Source: Antennarius striatus
Lineage: Eukaryota; Chordata; Actinopteri; Lophiiformes; Antennariidae
Assembly: GCF_040054535.1 (NCBI RefSeq)
Contig: NC_090784.1
Span: 16,500,001-16,564,000 of the forward strand
Length of the DNA: 64,000 nt
Reading direction: 5' to 3'
Part shown: positions 27,141-48,300 of the stretch, piece after piece
How positions within the stretch are numbered: position 1 is the first letter of the stretch
How the letters are laid out: each line of letters opens with the position of its first letter
Position numbers and translations under genes: made by a program
Notes under the pieces: generated by a model
What the model was told of the DNA's origin: nothing
Databases searched by the model: none
What the model saw: only the letters and a program-made list of their open reading frames with translations

Positions 27141-30100
27141 ATGTCCAGGCAACTCACCCAGCTTCCCACCCCTGACCTCCCAGCTGGCGCAAGCCCACAG
27201 TTTGGAAGCTGCACTCAGCCTGGAGGCTCCCTGACAGGGGGGCACCTCAACACCATGACAGGTCTGAAATCCCTTCTGCAGCACCCCATGAAGGGAGACC
27301 ACCGATTAAAACCTCCATGTGAAGTCAAAGGTGAGGATTTAGTTTAGAAACACTGATGTATTTGTGCAGCTCTGGGAGTAAACCACACCAGTCAGTCCCA
27401 TTGTTGTGTGTATATATTTTATGACATGACATTTCTCATATATTTGGCACAAAGTTCCACAAAGAAGTCTCACATGTTCATGTTGACTCCTTCCAAGACC
27501 GTGACGTATTGTCACCTGGATTATTATCCCTGCTGCCGCGTCAAATTAGGACCCGGATTAAAATAAGTAGTGACTGTTAAATTGTTAACTAATTTTGGTT
27601 TAGCCTCAATTCTAAGATGGCCCACATTGGGGTCGTTTGCTCTTCTCAAAGGTTCATTCAACTGTATTCAAATTCGTTCAGGAGATTTTATTTATATTAT
27701 GACAACAAATGGGTTTTGGCTCCTGCTTAATTCTGCAATTCAGATGCCATCTGGTCCATCTGTGTGTGTGTTTATGTGTGTGTGTGTGTGCGTGCGTGCT
27801 TGTATGCATGCGTGTGTGTGTGTGTGTGTTGTAGAGAGAGAGAGTTGTAGAATAAAAGGAAGGTTTTGCAAAAAATATCCCAACAAAACCAGCTGGTGGA
27901 ACTTTCTAATGCAAAGACAACAAATTATTCTTCATCTCCACCTTCAGTCTATACATATAATGATTGTGTGCTTCTATCTCTGGCAGACAAAGAGAGGCTG
28001 GACCTTGATGAGGACTCCTTGGGAGTGGGCCCCATGAGGAATGGCAGTGGAATAGGCAACAGTAATGGCAGCAATGGCTGCGGGGTTGGTGGTGGTGGTG
28101 GAAATGGAACAGGAAATTTCAACCACTTCTTGGGGCCTCTCTTGTGGGATCGCACCCTGCCTGCGGATGGGGGCCTCTTCCAGCTCCAGTACATGGACTT
28201 GGAGGAGTTTCTGACTGAAAATGGAATGGGTAGCATGCATAACAACAACAGCTCAAGTTCAGCTCAGATCCCCTCACAGAGCTCCCAGTCAGCTGTTCCC
28301 AACCAGAGCTCCCAGTGCCCGATACCCTCATCTCCACCTGGCTCCTCCTCGTCTTCATCACCTTCGTCATCTTCTTCACCATCGCTCATCGGTTTGGAGG
28401 TGGCTCAGCCACAGAGCCTGGCAGGAGGGAGCGATTGTCTGCACGGTGAGTTCACTGACAAGGAACCATTTTGTGTTTAACTCCATAGGTGGACAGTTGA
28501 AGCCGAAAGTTAAAAATGAACAAGGACAGTTCAGTCTTCAAGGTTTTCTCCATATCAGCTCAAAACAGCAATATCATGGAAGACAGCTCTGCAAACTTAA
28601 GAGTTGACAAGCAGAAAGAGACAAATTGTCTCCTGATATGAGGTAGTAGACCCTACAATGCCATAATCTATGAAATGTAATCAAGGTCATGCGGTGTGCT
28701 TGTTATATTGCTAGGGATCAGTGATTTGGCACTACTAAAAAAATATTATGGTGACTAAGCATTTTTTTGTCATGTGGGGACCAGCTGAAGGCTGGAGGCG
28801 CTTGAAGAGATTTTAGAGATGTCTCTTTATAACAATGATGGAAAATCACTTTTCATTCTGCAGCGTAGTGTTGGGAACCAGGGAGGAAGAGTGAGGTGAA
28901 GACGAGCAGTGAAGATGGAAGGGGAGCTTTTTGTTGAGTCAACTTCATAGCAGTGACAAAGAGGATTTACTCTGGTTGACATGTGACTAACTCTGTGTAC
29001 TATAGTGTACAACGCAATCAGCACAATCAACATTCAGCCCCAGACAATAATTAATGTGCAACAGGGTCACAATATGACTGAGAGAGAGAGAAAGAGAGAG
29101 AGAGAATTGTATGGGGTGTTTGTGGTTGCGTGTCTTCAAATCGCTCCCTTCTTCACACGCCACAGCCATGTGTACGCGTCAGTACACGTGCAGAGGCTGA
29201 GGTACTGGTGTGAGGGAACTAGGGGCAGGGCCAGTGGACACAGGGGCGGAGCCTGCATGGGGAGGGGCCAGCAGGGCAACAGGAAGAGTTTCCCTGTGCT
29301 GCGAAACTGCAGACAAAACACTCGGTCAACAAAGATATACTGATATTCACAAGTTTGTGTCATGGGAACTTTAATCCAGGCTTTCATTGATACATTTTTT
29401 GTTCATGATCTCCTGTATTTAAAATGCAGTGACTTAAAAAATAAATGTTAAATAACTCATTATGTGATTAAGATGAAAATAATTCTTGTTGACTCTCCCG
29501 AAACTTGAAACTGTAATCTTTTACCTCTTATCAACAATATAAATAAAGCTATATCACCAACAGCAACTTCTGAAAAAGCAGGACATGACATGTCATTGCA
29601 TTGTTGACTTCAAAATGCATGTTTGAACTCTGTTGATCTTCTCAAACAGTAGCATCAGGCCTGTACAGAATGCTGTTGTACGAGTCACAAAATGCACGCA
29701 GTAACGTGCTGGATAGTTTCTCTTGAAATAAAATCTCAAGTTCTCAGAGAAGGGCAAATTAACTTTGTAAGTCTGCATTCCACAGCTTCCTAAAATGCAG
29801 GGAGAGGCAACCTTGTACCAAAGCAAGGTGTAGTATTTGAATTTTTCATACACCATGCCATGTACTTTGCACTGGTTAGTTCCTGTTGTTGTGTTTAGGG
29901 AGCAGATAACATTGATAACCTATAATTTTGCCATATACACAATAAAACATGAAGGTTTTTATGGCACTGAGTCTGCTACAGTAGGGTTGCTGAATATGTA
30001 TGATGCTTGACTTCCTGTTGGTGTCTGTGAAAGCACTCTTCCATTTGATTTGTTGTGTTATGGAGACATTGCCATGGTGGAACATAGGAATGTCATGAGA

Positions 30101-32749
30101 GAACACTTTGCACCTTAGACTAGTGTAAGCATTATCCTGTCACCATAACTACTTTTGATGGAGTCAACACCCGTATATTCACTAATTCCCTATACAGTAT
30201 CATCCCACAAGTAATTATAATCTTATCATTTTAGTCCCGTTATACATCTCTAATATAATGTAAGTATAAACTTTCAAAGAGCAGTAGACTTATTCTGTCA
30301 TGATATTTAGATACAAATATCGTTAAAATGAAGTGTATTTCTTACCAGGCAATGTACAGACTTGATAAAATGATATTATTATGATAAATACATTACCTGG
30401 ACAATACGAGTCAGCAAATACCACATTACAAAGATAGAGGGGATGCTTCACTCTCCTGTGCTCTTTATTAAGACTTATCCTGATGTATAGTATTGACAGT
30501 ATTCTCCTTGCTAAATGGAATAACCGTGTGAAGTTAATTTAGTTGGATCAAATGGAGATGAACTCATATCCTCCTTGGCATTAACTGGCAATTGCAATAT
30601 AATTCATGTTCAGAGTCTTTTTTGATTTAACTGGTTGGGCTGTTTATATAGATCCAGAGGATCAGACAGGAGGAGTCTTGTGCTGTTTTAGAATAGGAGA
30701 GTCAGTCGTGTGAGGTGCATTGGGACTTAAAGGGGGTGGGGTGGGCCCCACTTAAAGAAACTGGTTTTAAGAGGGGGGTGAAAAACTTACATAACATTTC
30801 CACGTTCAGGTTTCTCCATTGGTATTTAGTTATGGACGCTGACTTTGGTCTGCTGGAGTTTTCAAATGTTGATTGATAATAACATCCAAAATAATTCACT
30901 GATAGAAGAAGTCATGAGGTTGTGATTTATTGGAACAGTTTAATGAGATTACAGAGGAGTCCAGGGCCCCTAAATACTATAGTTCTGTTTATATTTTATT
31001 CGTAGTAAACATAATCAGAGCTGCATAACAGTTTTGATTATAGATTCACATTATTGACCAGTGGCTCCACTGTAGCTATGAATCTGTATGCTAAGCTAGT
31101 GGAAAAACATCTTTAGTTAGCTGCAAGCAATGAAGGGAAAAGGAATGTGTTGTTTATCACAGGATGAAGGTGGCTCTCTGCTTCCACCTGCTGGCCATGA
31201 TCATGTAATACTCTATGTGTTTACGTTATTGTATGTATTGTCAGTTTTTGGGTAAATCCAACTAATTGCGCAAGCGGATGAAGCGGCTAGAGAAAATAAA
31301 TGAATAAATGAATGAAAAGCATCTAAATCATATTGTTCTTGATTTTATTTTCAGGAAGCCAGACCAATATGAACGACTCTTGCGAATCGCCCTGCTCCTC
31401 CTCCTCGTCCTCCTGTCCACCTTTGCTGACGCCCACAGGCAGCGGGCCGGATGCAGTGGGGATGTTTGACATGGATCCTTCAGACTCTCTGTCCAGCTCT
31501 TCTGGCCAACAGAGCTACGACCCTATGAGACTGTCCTTCAGCGAAGAGGAGCTCAAGCCACAGCCAATGATCAAGAAGGCTCGCAAGATCCTAGTGCCCG
31601 ACAACATGAAGGCAAGTCTTCACTTCTAGTTATTTTCTGCCATGATTATCTCGCATGAAGACAACTTAAATGAGTTATTTTTCTGTAAATGTCTGTCTTC
31701 ATATCGCTCATTTTGTGCAACCAGTACAGCAGTCCAAAACCTAAGCATTATTAATTCAACAGTTAAACCACACATTTGAGAAGCTTCATCCTGGAAACGT
31801 TTAATTATTTTCACTTCATAATTGACTATTCATTGTAGGTCTATTTATAAGCTGCACAATAATGTATTAAACAAAAGCACAGACCTTGAACACACACACA
31901 CACAAATACACACGCACACATTGGTAGCGCTTGAGTAGAAATGACTAACTCTTGGAGCATTTTCAGTCAAAATAACTATCATACAGAGGCCTGAATGCAC
32001 TGATACAGTTTAGTGAAATTTTTTTTGTATATAGAAGGAAGAAGAATTTATTTCTATTCAATTATTAGATCTCTAGAATATACGATAAGATAATAAAACG
32101 AGAGCAACAGAATAGAATTCAGTATACAGATGGTGTAGGTATAGAAAAGGGAGTTTTACTTTTGTCTTTTTTTCAAGCAGATTTTATTGTCAAAAAAGGT
32201 TTGACATGTAAATTTAAATTTGATGGAAACCAGATAGTAATTGTGGGATGTTGGTTGTTTGCATTCCTTATTTGCCTTCAGCAGCAAAAATACAAATCAA
32301 ACTCCAAGGTTGAAGAATCGAAATTTGTCCCACGCTCATTCATAGCCAAGCACCCACATTACCAGCAGCAGGATGGCAGTTAGGATGTACCAGAGTACTA
32401 CACTCTTGTTATGAAACACATCTGACTAGTCATTGACAATTTTATTGACGTACTTATTGATGACACTCTTAAGAGCCTATCAGTTAGGGAAAATCATTTA
32501 ATTATCAATCTGCTTCTGTCTGTCCTCATTTAGGACGAGAAATACTGGACCAGGAGGTATAAAAACAACGAGGCAGCTAAGCGTTCCCGAGATGCTCGCC
32601 GTCTCAAAGAGAACCAAATATCCGTGCGTGCTGCCTACCTGGAGAGAGAGAACGCTGCCCTGCGACAGGAAGTGGCCGAGATAAGGAAGGAACTGGGCCG
32701 CTGCCGCAGCATCCTTAGTAAATACGAGAATCGTCTCGCCGACCAGTGA
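27141..32749 (+). CDS. dbp: D-site-binding protein, PAR-bZIP transcription factor (4 coding exons)
   Basis: Coding exons are 27141-27330, 27987-28445, 31355-31611 and 32534-32749. Phases agree and the product has 373 residues. The N-terminus has GLKSLLQHP. The activation region has PLLWDRTLP followed by [12 protein letters not shown], the family's conserved block. The PAR segment reads [17 protein letters not shown]. The basic region [18 protein letters not shown] (about 308-325) is followed by a leucine zipper ([19 protein letters not shown]). The [12 protein letters not shown] version of the basic region points to DBP rather than HLF or TEF. Such proteins bind TTAYGTAA D-boxes as dimers and relay circadian time to metabolic genes. 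The intron after exon 31355-31611 uses a GC donor. A further 5' exon is noncoding. Fish often keep two dbp copies, and which one this is cannot be told. Confidence 0.93.
27759..27828. repeat. GT-rich microsatellite in dbp intron
   Basis: Interrupted GT/GC repeat between the first two coding exons. Confidence 0.85.
28446..31354 (+). other. dbp intron between coding exons 2 and 3
   Basis: No coding content seen. It includes a GA-rich run (29081-29105), an E-box (29185-29190) followed by a GC-rich block to about 29285, and near 31268-31315 a CAAGCGGATGAAGCGG motif with AATGAATAAATG repeats, which resembles the tail of a fish SINE. Confidence 0.6.
29185..29190 (+). promoter_or_regulatory. Intronic CACGTG E-box in dbp
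   Basis: Canonical E-box in the long intron, followed by about 95 bp of GC-rich sequence including GGGGCGGAGC. Mouse Dbp has functional CLOCK:BMAL1 E-boxes in introns, so this is a reasonable candidate. Confidence 0.4.
31609..31617 (+). other. Non-canonical GC splice donor in dbp (AAG|GCAAGT)
   Basis: The frame joins only if the exon ends at 31611, giving MK|DEKYW across the PAR/basic joint. The intron then begins GCAAGT, which is otherwise a perfect donor match, and ends in TTTAG at 32533. Confidence 0.85.
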
Positions 32750-33474
32750 TGACGGCGCGGAGCAACATCATGAACAGCAGGAACAAAAGCTGGAATCAAT
32801 TTAAGACTCAGAATTTTTAGGGGTGGCATGATGGACAGAATGGGGTCAAGAAAATTGTGATGATGTTGAGGAAGAGGATGACTTTGATGATGAATGTATA
32901 AGACTTGGAGAAGGTTCGTGTAATGAAGCTCAGGTGTCTTGTTTTGTTTGAGGCGTCAGCTCTTAAAAGTAAAAGATGGAGAGAATAATTTAACAGATAA
33001 AAGATGTGACTTTTAAGAGTTTTGTTATTGGAGAATTGTATATTTTTATAATACTTAAGAAAAATTAGAGGGAGAGCTAATTTGGAAAATAATTTTGTAT
33101 ATTTTCTATATTACATGGTCATAGAGATGGGGGGGGGGGGCTATGGTCAATATCTTTTTATTACAGATGAGTCAGAAAATGTTTAACAGATGGTCGGCCA
33201 TTGATGGTTTTGTTTTGTTTTTGTTTTTCAACTTGATTCTCATTGTCAGGATGAAGCAGCAGGTGCGAGGATGCATGTAACAATTGTAATATAGAGAGCA
33301 AAAGTAATATTATAATCATAGTTCTACATTTTTTGTGGATTTTACTCAAGCACTTAATTCTTTTCCCTGTTATGTTTCTGTCACTGGGAATGGAAACGAA
33401 AGAGAGACGAGGGGAGACACCATGTAAACAGTCTGGCACTATCGTCAACTCATTATTATTATTATTATTATTTT

Positions 33475-33480
33475 AATAAA
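33475..33480 (+). terminator. Candidate poly(A) signal of dbp
   Basis: AATAAA about 730 nt after the stop, just after an (ATT)n run. Another AATAAA is at 34016-34021. Confidence 0.45.
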
Positions 33481-35475
33481 GCAGCTTCCTCCTTTTCTAA
33501 GTCCTAACATTTTCTTTTTCATTGTTATAGGTTATCTTTACGAGATCGGTACATGTAGCTTTGAATTTCTTTTCTCACTCTGGTGTTGTCTTGTTTTCCC
33601 CAAGCTGGTGAAACTCTACTCCTCTTCTTTTTTGTGTGGGCATTTCTCATCCTCAGTTTCTCTATCCAAATGCTCTATTTCTATCTTTATTCACTTACAA
33701 CCGATCCCGTCAGTTATGTGTAAAACTGCGTTTTGTCCCCACGTCTCTCTCGTACCTCGTGGTACATGTAACTGTTCCAATCTCAGTGTTGTAAGGTATT
33801 CTGACATAGTAAACCATCTTCCCAGTAAAATGCACATTGTTACTTTACTGTACTTTATGAAGACATTTTAATTAGAATTACTATGGGGTGGGATGGGGGA
33901 ATGATTGTGTATTTGGATAGACCTATGCTATTTTTGTGTACTAGATGTATTCCAGGAGATGGGTTTGATATCCCCGTTGAGTGGAATGGTGTTAATTTCT
34001 CAGATTTCTGGGAGAAATAAAAGCCAAAATTTCCTATGTTGATCCACAAAGCATGTTGCTATTTAGTGCTTTTTTTTTCAATACTACTCCATCCTTACAG
34101 TTTACTCATATTACTTTTTACTTTATCTATAAACATCTCTGTGTACACACTACACCCGCATAGGGGCATGGTACACGTTATTATGTTCCTGGGGTAGGGA
34201 TGATTATTAATAGGGTGTAATTCTAATTCCCTTAATGACCATGATGAATAGCTACTGCTTCTATTATTGTTATGATTATGGTTATCCCTCTTGTTGTTGC
34301 TGTTCTATAGTAGATTTTTTTTTTCTTTATTTTGGACGTTATCTGTTGCACATTGAAACATTTTTTGATCTTCATTGTTCTTCAGAGAGACAATTCAGAG
34401 GATAAAAACCCTGCTGTGTACTCTCAGACCTCCACACATTACCAGGACACTGCTGCCACGTTCGTTGTTTTTTTTTCAGCCATGGATTTTAAACGTGTGG
34501 CTCAATAACTCGAACACGACGTCCACGCAGACCTACTTTCCCTTAATGATGACCTCTTGCGTTCCCGGTGTCGTCTGGACTATGCACAGTATTAATATGT
34601 TCATTGTTTGTTTATTTCAGCCTTTTACCATTCAATCAGTGATTGTTTGCTCTCCCGACAGAATTTAGTCTCTAATATCCTCTCAGATGTGGTTGAATAA
34701 TCTTTTAGTGGCTTTAACTGAACTACACCTGCTTGCCGAGTCAGTGGTGTTCATGATTGGCCAGCCCATTCAGTGCTGGTTATTTGGATGTGGTCGACAT
34801 TTTTTCCGAAATCACCAATAAATATTATCCTCATTCACTACTGCTTGCTTCTTATTCAAGAGTTTTCAACACTGTTACTGTTTGAATTGTTCTGGTTCTG
34901 TTTCGCTCTGTGTGACAGGAAAAAACAGGATTAATATAGACTAGAACAGGCAATGACATTTCCCAATGAATGTTGTTTTGACATCCTCCCACGCTGCACA
35001 CAACACACGAGTATGGACTACTGCCCAACTAAAGGCAATAATGGTCCTATGTACACATTTAAAGAGTTTTTCATTATTCTAAATGAAATGCCTTCTGTTT
35101 TTAAGAGTAAAACGCTCACACATAGGATTAGTCCATGCAGCTGATGTGGGATCAAAGTGAGTGTGTCTGTAAATTAAGAGTAGAATGAATAATGAAAATG
35201 ACGCTGGGTGGCGTGATGGGTGGCGTGATGGGCTGCGTTGGAGGAGCGCTCTCGGCCTCCTCCTCCTGTTGTTCCTGATTCCTGTTTGTATACTTGTGTT
35301 TATTAATAATTGGAGCAACAGCCCGGTCATTGACTGTATCTGCTGTTCCAACAGAAATGGGTGAAAGGTCCTTCGGAGTGGAATGTTCCCAATTTCTCTC
35401 CTTCCCAACGCAAACCAGATGTGTGCTCCTGGGCTGTACCCCCACCCACCCACCCACCCTTTGTTCCCCCCTTCC
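33481..35475. other. Intergenic, no gene seen
   Basis: It may hold a longer dbp 3' UTR (AATAAA at 34016 and 34817). A short tandem GGGTGGCGTGAT repeat lies near 35206-35242. Short frames lack any recognisable motif. Confidence 0.5.
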
Positions 35476-35481
35476 TTTAAA
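35476..35481 (+). promoter_or_regulatory. TATA-like TTTAAA upstream of the WAP/sushi gene
   Basis: It is 57 bp before the start codon, which would give a 5' UTR of roughly 25-30 nt. Inferred from spacing only. Confidence 0.35.
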
Positions 35482-35532
35482 TGCTGTGTCTGTGTGTCCT
35501 TCCCTCATATCATCTGAGGCCTGGCTCTGAGG

Positions 35533-43578
<8,046 letters not shown>

Positions 43579-44044
43579 TGACTTCAGTCTGACACCGTGT
43601 CAAATCTGCAGACACACACAACCAACTATCCTCCAACAAAGAGCAGTCCTTTTCCACTGTGCAGCTTTGTTCATGTATCTATGCTATGATTATGGTCTGT
43701 CAAGGCCTGCATTATTTTTCCCAGCTCTTATGAATCATTAGGCTAAACTGTCTGTGCTCATGGCCTCCGTCACTCCCTCCTGCAGTCCTGCAGGTGCAAC
43801 TATAATCTGCAAACCCTCCCCAGTATTATAGTGATCCTCCTCCAGTTTGAGCTGCTGCATAGCATACAGTAAATGCAACGCGTAAACCCTTCATGATGAT
43901 GTATATATGGTGTAATAATGTCTGTCATAACAGCTCAATGGAGTCAAACTTCACATCTTGACTCTGTGACAGCTCACTAAGCCATCTTTCTTCTCTCGTT
44001 GAGCGTGACGCATCAAGTCTTAAGGCTTGTAAGGGTTAATTTTG

Positions 44045-44050
44045 AATAAA
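44045..44050 (+). terminator. Poly(A) signal of the WAP/sushi gene
   Basis: AATAAA about 470 nt after the stop, followed by an A-rich stretch and then (TTTA)n at 44098-44122. Confidence 0.5.
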
Positions 44051-44149
44051 GTAATACCAAAAAAAAAAAACAACAACAAAAAAGTGCGTGATTTCCTTTT
44101 ATTTATTTATTTATTTATTTATTACAACAGACGAAAGGCTGCCGTGTGC

Positions 44150-45010
44150 GTTCATTTCCTGCGTCCTCCCTTCCACCCTCCTTCCTGTCATGCCCGCCTC
44201 ACTCCGGGTGCGCAGAGACCCTTTATCTGCAGGCTGCGGGTTCAACCCTGTGCCCATAGGCTGAACATGGCTCCTGGTCGGACCCGGTAGGTTGCGACGC
44301 CATAGCAACTCCCCTTGACCCCTCCCTCCCTCGGCATTCGCAGCATCACCCTTTACGCAGCACCGACATATTTGGTCCTCCGGAAATACTCCCAGCACGG
44401 GTAAGCCAGTCCCTATGCAGCGACGGTATTGGTGGACTATAGTTTAAAATGCAGGTTTCCATTTATATATAACGGGTGTCCGGTTCGTGTCCGGCCGGAG
44501 GAAATGACAGCGTCCAGGCAAAGTTTGTCCTGGAGCTGCCGGATTACGCGCTCGGTGCCTCGGACCCTCGGCTGTTAAAATGGCTGGCTGTAGGTCCGAG
44601 GAAACCGACGCGCCACGGACGATGTGCTCCACGCGGCGCCTGTCTGGAAACGGAACCGTTCCTCCGGCCCGTCCGACGCGCGAATAGCCGCGTTGTCCCA
44701 GGTCCGAGAGCTGTCAGTGCGGCGCAGGCGGCGGGGCTACCAGGGGCGCGTCGGACCGGGGACTGAGGCTTAATGGCGCCCACCGCGGACGAGCTCCTCA
44801 GGTTCTCCTCATTCATACACACGGGAGGCACGTCTCCTGCAACGGAATACTGACACCGGATATACCGGAGAGATAATTCGGTGTAATATTCGCGTTTCGT
44901 TCCGAGAGAAATGCGTGTATTTATTTCCTCTCCCATCGTTCGGACCCGCCTGTGTTCCGGTGCGATTAGCGGGAGGAGCGGCGGGTCTGGGCGGCAGGTC
45001 GGTGAGCTAG
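44150..45010 (+). promoter_or_regulatory. CpG-rich promoter and 5' exon region of znf524
   Basis: CpG density is clearly higher here than in the flanks. A donor (CACGG|GTAAGCC at 44400/44401) may end the first noncoding exon, and the coding exon's acceptor ends at 45331. Long reading frames on both strands in this block are by-products of its composition. Confidence 0.55.
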
Positions 45011-45050
45011 AATTAAGGATCATGTAAGGTAACCACCGGCACAACAGGGT

Positions 45051-45135
<85 letters not shown>
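45051..45135. repeat. (GT)n microsatellite in the znf524 5' intron
   Basis: About 42 uninterrupted units, 200 bp before the acceptor of the coding exon. Confidence 0.97.
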
Positions 45136-45136
<1 letters not shown>

Positions 45137-45355
45137 AGCCAGCCAGGGGGCCATTCTGCTGCTCACACAGGCTGCTCATGTTATATTATTAGAATTAAAA
45201 AGTCAGTTTGGGTTAAAACAATCAACTAAACCCAAGTTCACGTTATTCAGACATTTCCAACCATCACAGGGTGTTTGTATGCTGATGATATTAAGGTGTG
45301 TCATAACATTGCTTTTATCCCTACCTTATAGAAATATAAATGGGTGTGCCCCAAC

Positions 45356-48300
45356 ATGGATTCTCAGTTGGCTTCAGTCCTGACCGGTGCCAACCTGGAT
45401 GTCCAAAATGGCAGCCGGTCTGCAGAGAGATCAGGACCGTTGACAGATGTTCTGTCGGACACAGAGGTGAAGTCCTCCCCCTGTTCTCCACCAGGTGACC
45501 CCCAGCCCAGCCCCGTCAAGGCAGTCATGATCATCAGGCCTGATGTTCCGTCTATCAGTGGGAATAAGCTGGAGGTGGGCGGGACGTCTCTGCCAGCCTC
45601 TCAGGAAACGGGCGAGGTTGGTCAACGTCTAATGACAGTAAAAACTGAAGTGCCTGAGCTGCACAGCCAACCAATCACACTCAAAATTGTTGTTCCCAGA
45701 CGGAGCAAGAGACCAATCACTAACTCTGCCACCTGTTTGACCAAAGACTCTGCTCTCACGAATTTTGAAGGACCTTTTTTAGTCTCATCAGAAGTGGAGA
45801 TTTCAGAAAATAATAAAACACAAATGTCCACTGTTCAGAACGAAGGGGAAGAAGCTGCAGAGCAGGCTAAACCAGAACCATTCCTTGAACCAGAGAGGAG
45901 TGAAACACTCTGGAAAGAGAAGGATAATTGGGGTCCTAGAGCCCAAAATGATGGGTCAGATCCTCCTTTAATATCTTGCACTTATTCATCTGAAGCACTG
46001 AGCACACCAGGTATGAAGGAGGAAACTACAGAGAGAGAAATCGAGGAAAATAGTTCTCTAACTTCGCAAGAAATGGAATTGAACTCTTGCGAGACGTTTG
46101 ATGACAGACGTGTGGATGAGCAGACAGAACCGCTGGACCTGAGTTTGCCAAAAAAAAGAGAGAGTCAAGACAGGAGATGTGGACGCTTTTTGGCAGATTC
46201 TGGCTGCGAGAGCTCACTGATCATGGAAGTAGATGAATATGAGGGCGAAGGAGACAGAGACTTAGTAGAGGAGGATGATGAGGTTGACGGAGGGGACTCT
46301 GTGTCGTGTTTGGATGGCACAGATCTCCTTTCACCATCGTTCTGTTCAACCTCTGCCTTCACCTCCCTCACCTCCATTGATGGCGATGCTGAAAACGTTC
46401 TCCTCATCGACGACCAGGGAATTCCGTATACTCTCAGTCCGGATGGTCTCAAAATGCCGCAAGTGGATGCTTCCACATCAGAGGATCCTCAGTCAAATTT
46501 GGCTACTTCAGCAGAGGTAGAAGGAAGGAGGTCACCACAGTTGGGGGCAGTAACTGATTCTAGCTTCAGCCAAAGCTTAGATGACTCAGTAAATGAGCCT
46601 TTGGAGGATCTTTGCCCCTCACCTACCCCTGGGACTGACTCTTCATCTCTAGTTGGCGATCAGACAAAGACACCAGAAGTTTTCACCAACCCAGATCACC
46701 CGAAGACTGCTGAGCCAAGCGTTAAATCTGTTCATGCTAGTGCTGTCCTAGCATCTTCTCCCGGGGTGTCCGTTCCAACCCAACCCATTCCAATCCTGGC
46801 AAAGTCTTCTACAAATCCTCCAATTCTCCTCCTGCCATCCTCATCTTCTTCTGCTCAGCTGTCCTCAGCTCCAATCGGTCTCACGCTTCCCGTTTCTGTT
46901 ACTCAGAGCGCGCCTGGTACCTCCACCCCCATGTTTCTTCTTCTTTCATCTGTACCCTCTTCCTCCGGTGACGCTGCCTCTACACCCACCCCCGTTGCTG
47001 TCCTCGACCCCTCAACCGGCCAGTTGTCCCAGATCACAGCATCCTCAGCTCCAGTCTGTCTCCCTTTGCCCTCCGGTCAGGTGAGCACCTTGGGGTCACC
47101 TTTGCCCACGCTGTCCCACCCCGTCATCAGACTGAGCCCTGGCAACGCCCCGGTCATCCTTTCAGGAGTAAACACCATCAACTCCAGCACTGTTCTGGCT
47201 TCCATCACGACTGGGTCGTCCCCCCCAGCTCTTCAGAACGACAACAACAACGGCGGCACGACGGCCGTCATTCAGTCCCAAACCAGCTCTTCCAATTCCA
47301 ACTCTGGAAGTGAAGCCATATCTGCTGAAGACGTCTTGAATGAAAACAAGCCATCGATTTCGACAGCGTCGTCCCCACACTTACAGTCTTCAAGTTTGAC
47401 CTTTGACCCCTCGGCTCAGCCCACCTCAGCAGCCCAGTCACCAGCCTCAGAGGCCCATTTCGACCCACCTGATTCGCAGTCCCATCATTTACCTCTGGAT
47501 GACCATCTTTATTTCTCCAGCACCGCCGCTCCTCCTTCCCCTCCCACCGAACCGATTCTCCCCACTGGGAAACTGAATCCCCTCGACCCACTGGACCCAC
47601 TGGACACTTTATCTTCAGGCACCTCACCCAACGCCATGAACCCTCGGAGGGTACTGTACTGCCAGCTGTGCCCACGGGTCTTTTTTTACCTCTCTGACCT
47701 TGAGCGGCACGCCATCACACACTCACAGAAGAAGCCTCACGTTTGCCATCAGTGTGGCAAAGCCTTCAAGCGCTCCAGCCATCTGCAGGTTAGTGCAAAG
47801 TGATCATATCCGTGACCCTTTTGAAAGATCCAGTGTGTGGTTTAGGGTCATGTTTCTGGTTTTTTGATGAATAAGTTTGACGCACTCTCCTTGAACTCCT
47901 GGCGAAATATCTGGCTTTGTAGTAGTTAAGTGCACTGCTATGCTAAACAGCTTAGCTGCTAACATTGTCTGTCTACTTGTACCTGTTGGGGAAGGTAGCC
48001 TACAGCAGGTTTTTTTTTAAATCTGTGTGCCCATTAGAGGGTTGAGATTGAGTCAGAATAGTGAAATGTCTGGTAAATCATGACGACGAGCTGAAAGATT
48101 CTACCAAGCTCTGCAGAGCCGGTGAAGCCGTTTCAACTTTGTTTTAAATCAGGGGCGTCAAATTTATTTTCCCACCGAGGGCCACATCAGCATAATGGCT
48201 GTCTTCAAAGAGCAAGATGTAATTTGTAAAAGTAAATAAATGTAACTCAATGTAATGTAAAATAAATGTAACTACTCCTTAATGTTAAGTAACTGAATTT

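Noticed and set aside
44544-45044. 166-residue minus-strand frame next to znf524
   Set aside because: It lies in the CpG-rich promoter, and its composition explains the open frame; no motif.
47268-47675. Minus-strand frame inside znf524
   Set aside because: Shadow of the Ser/Pro-rich coding exon.
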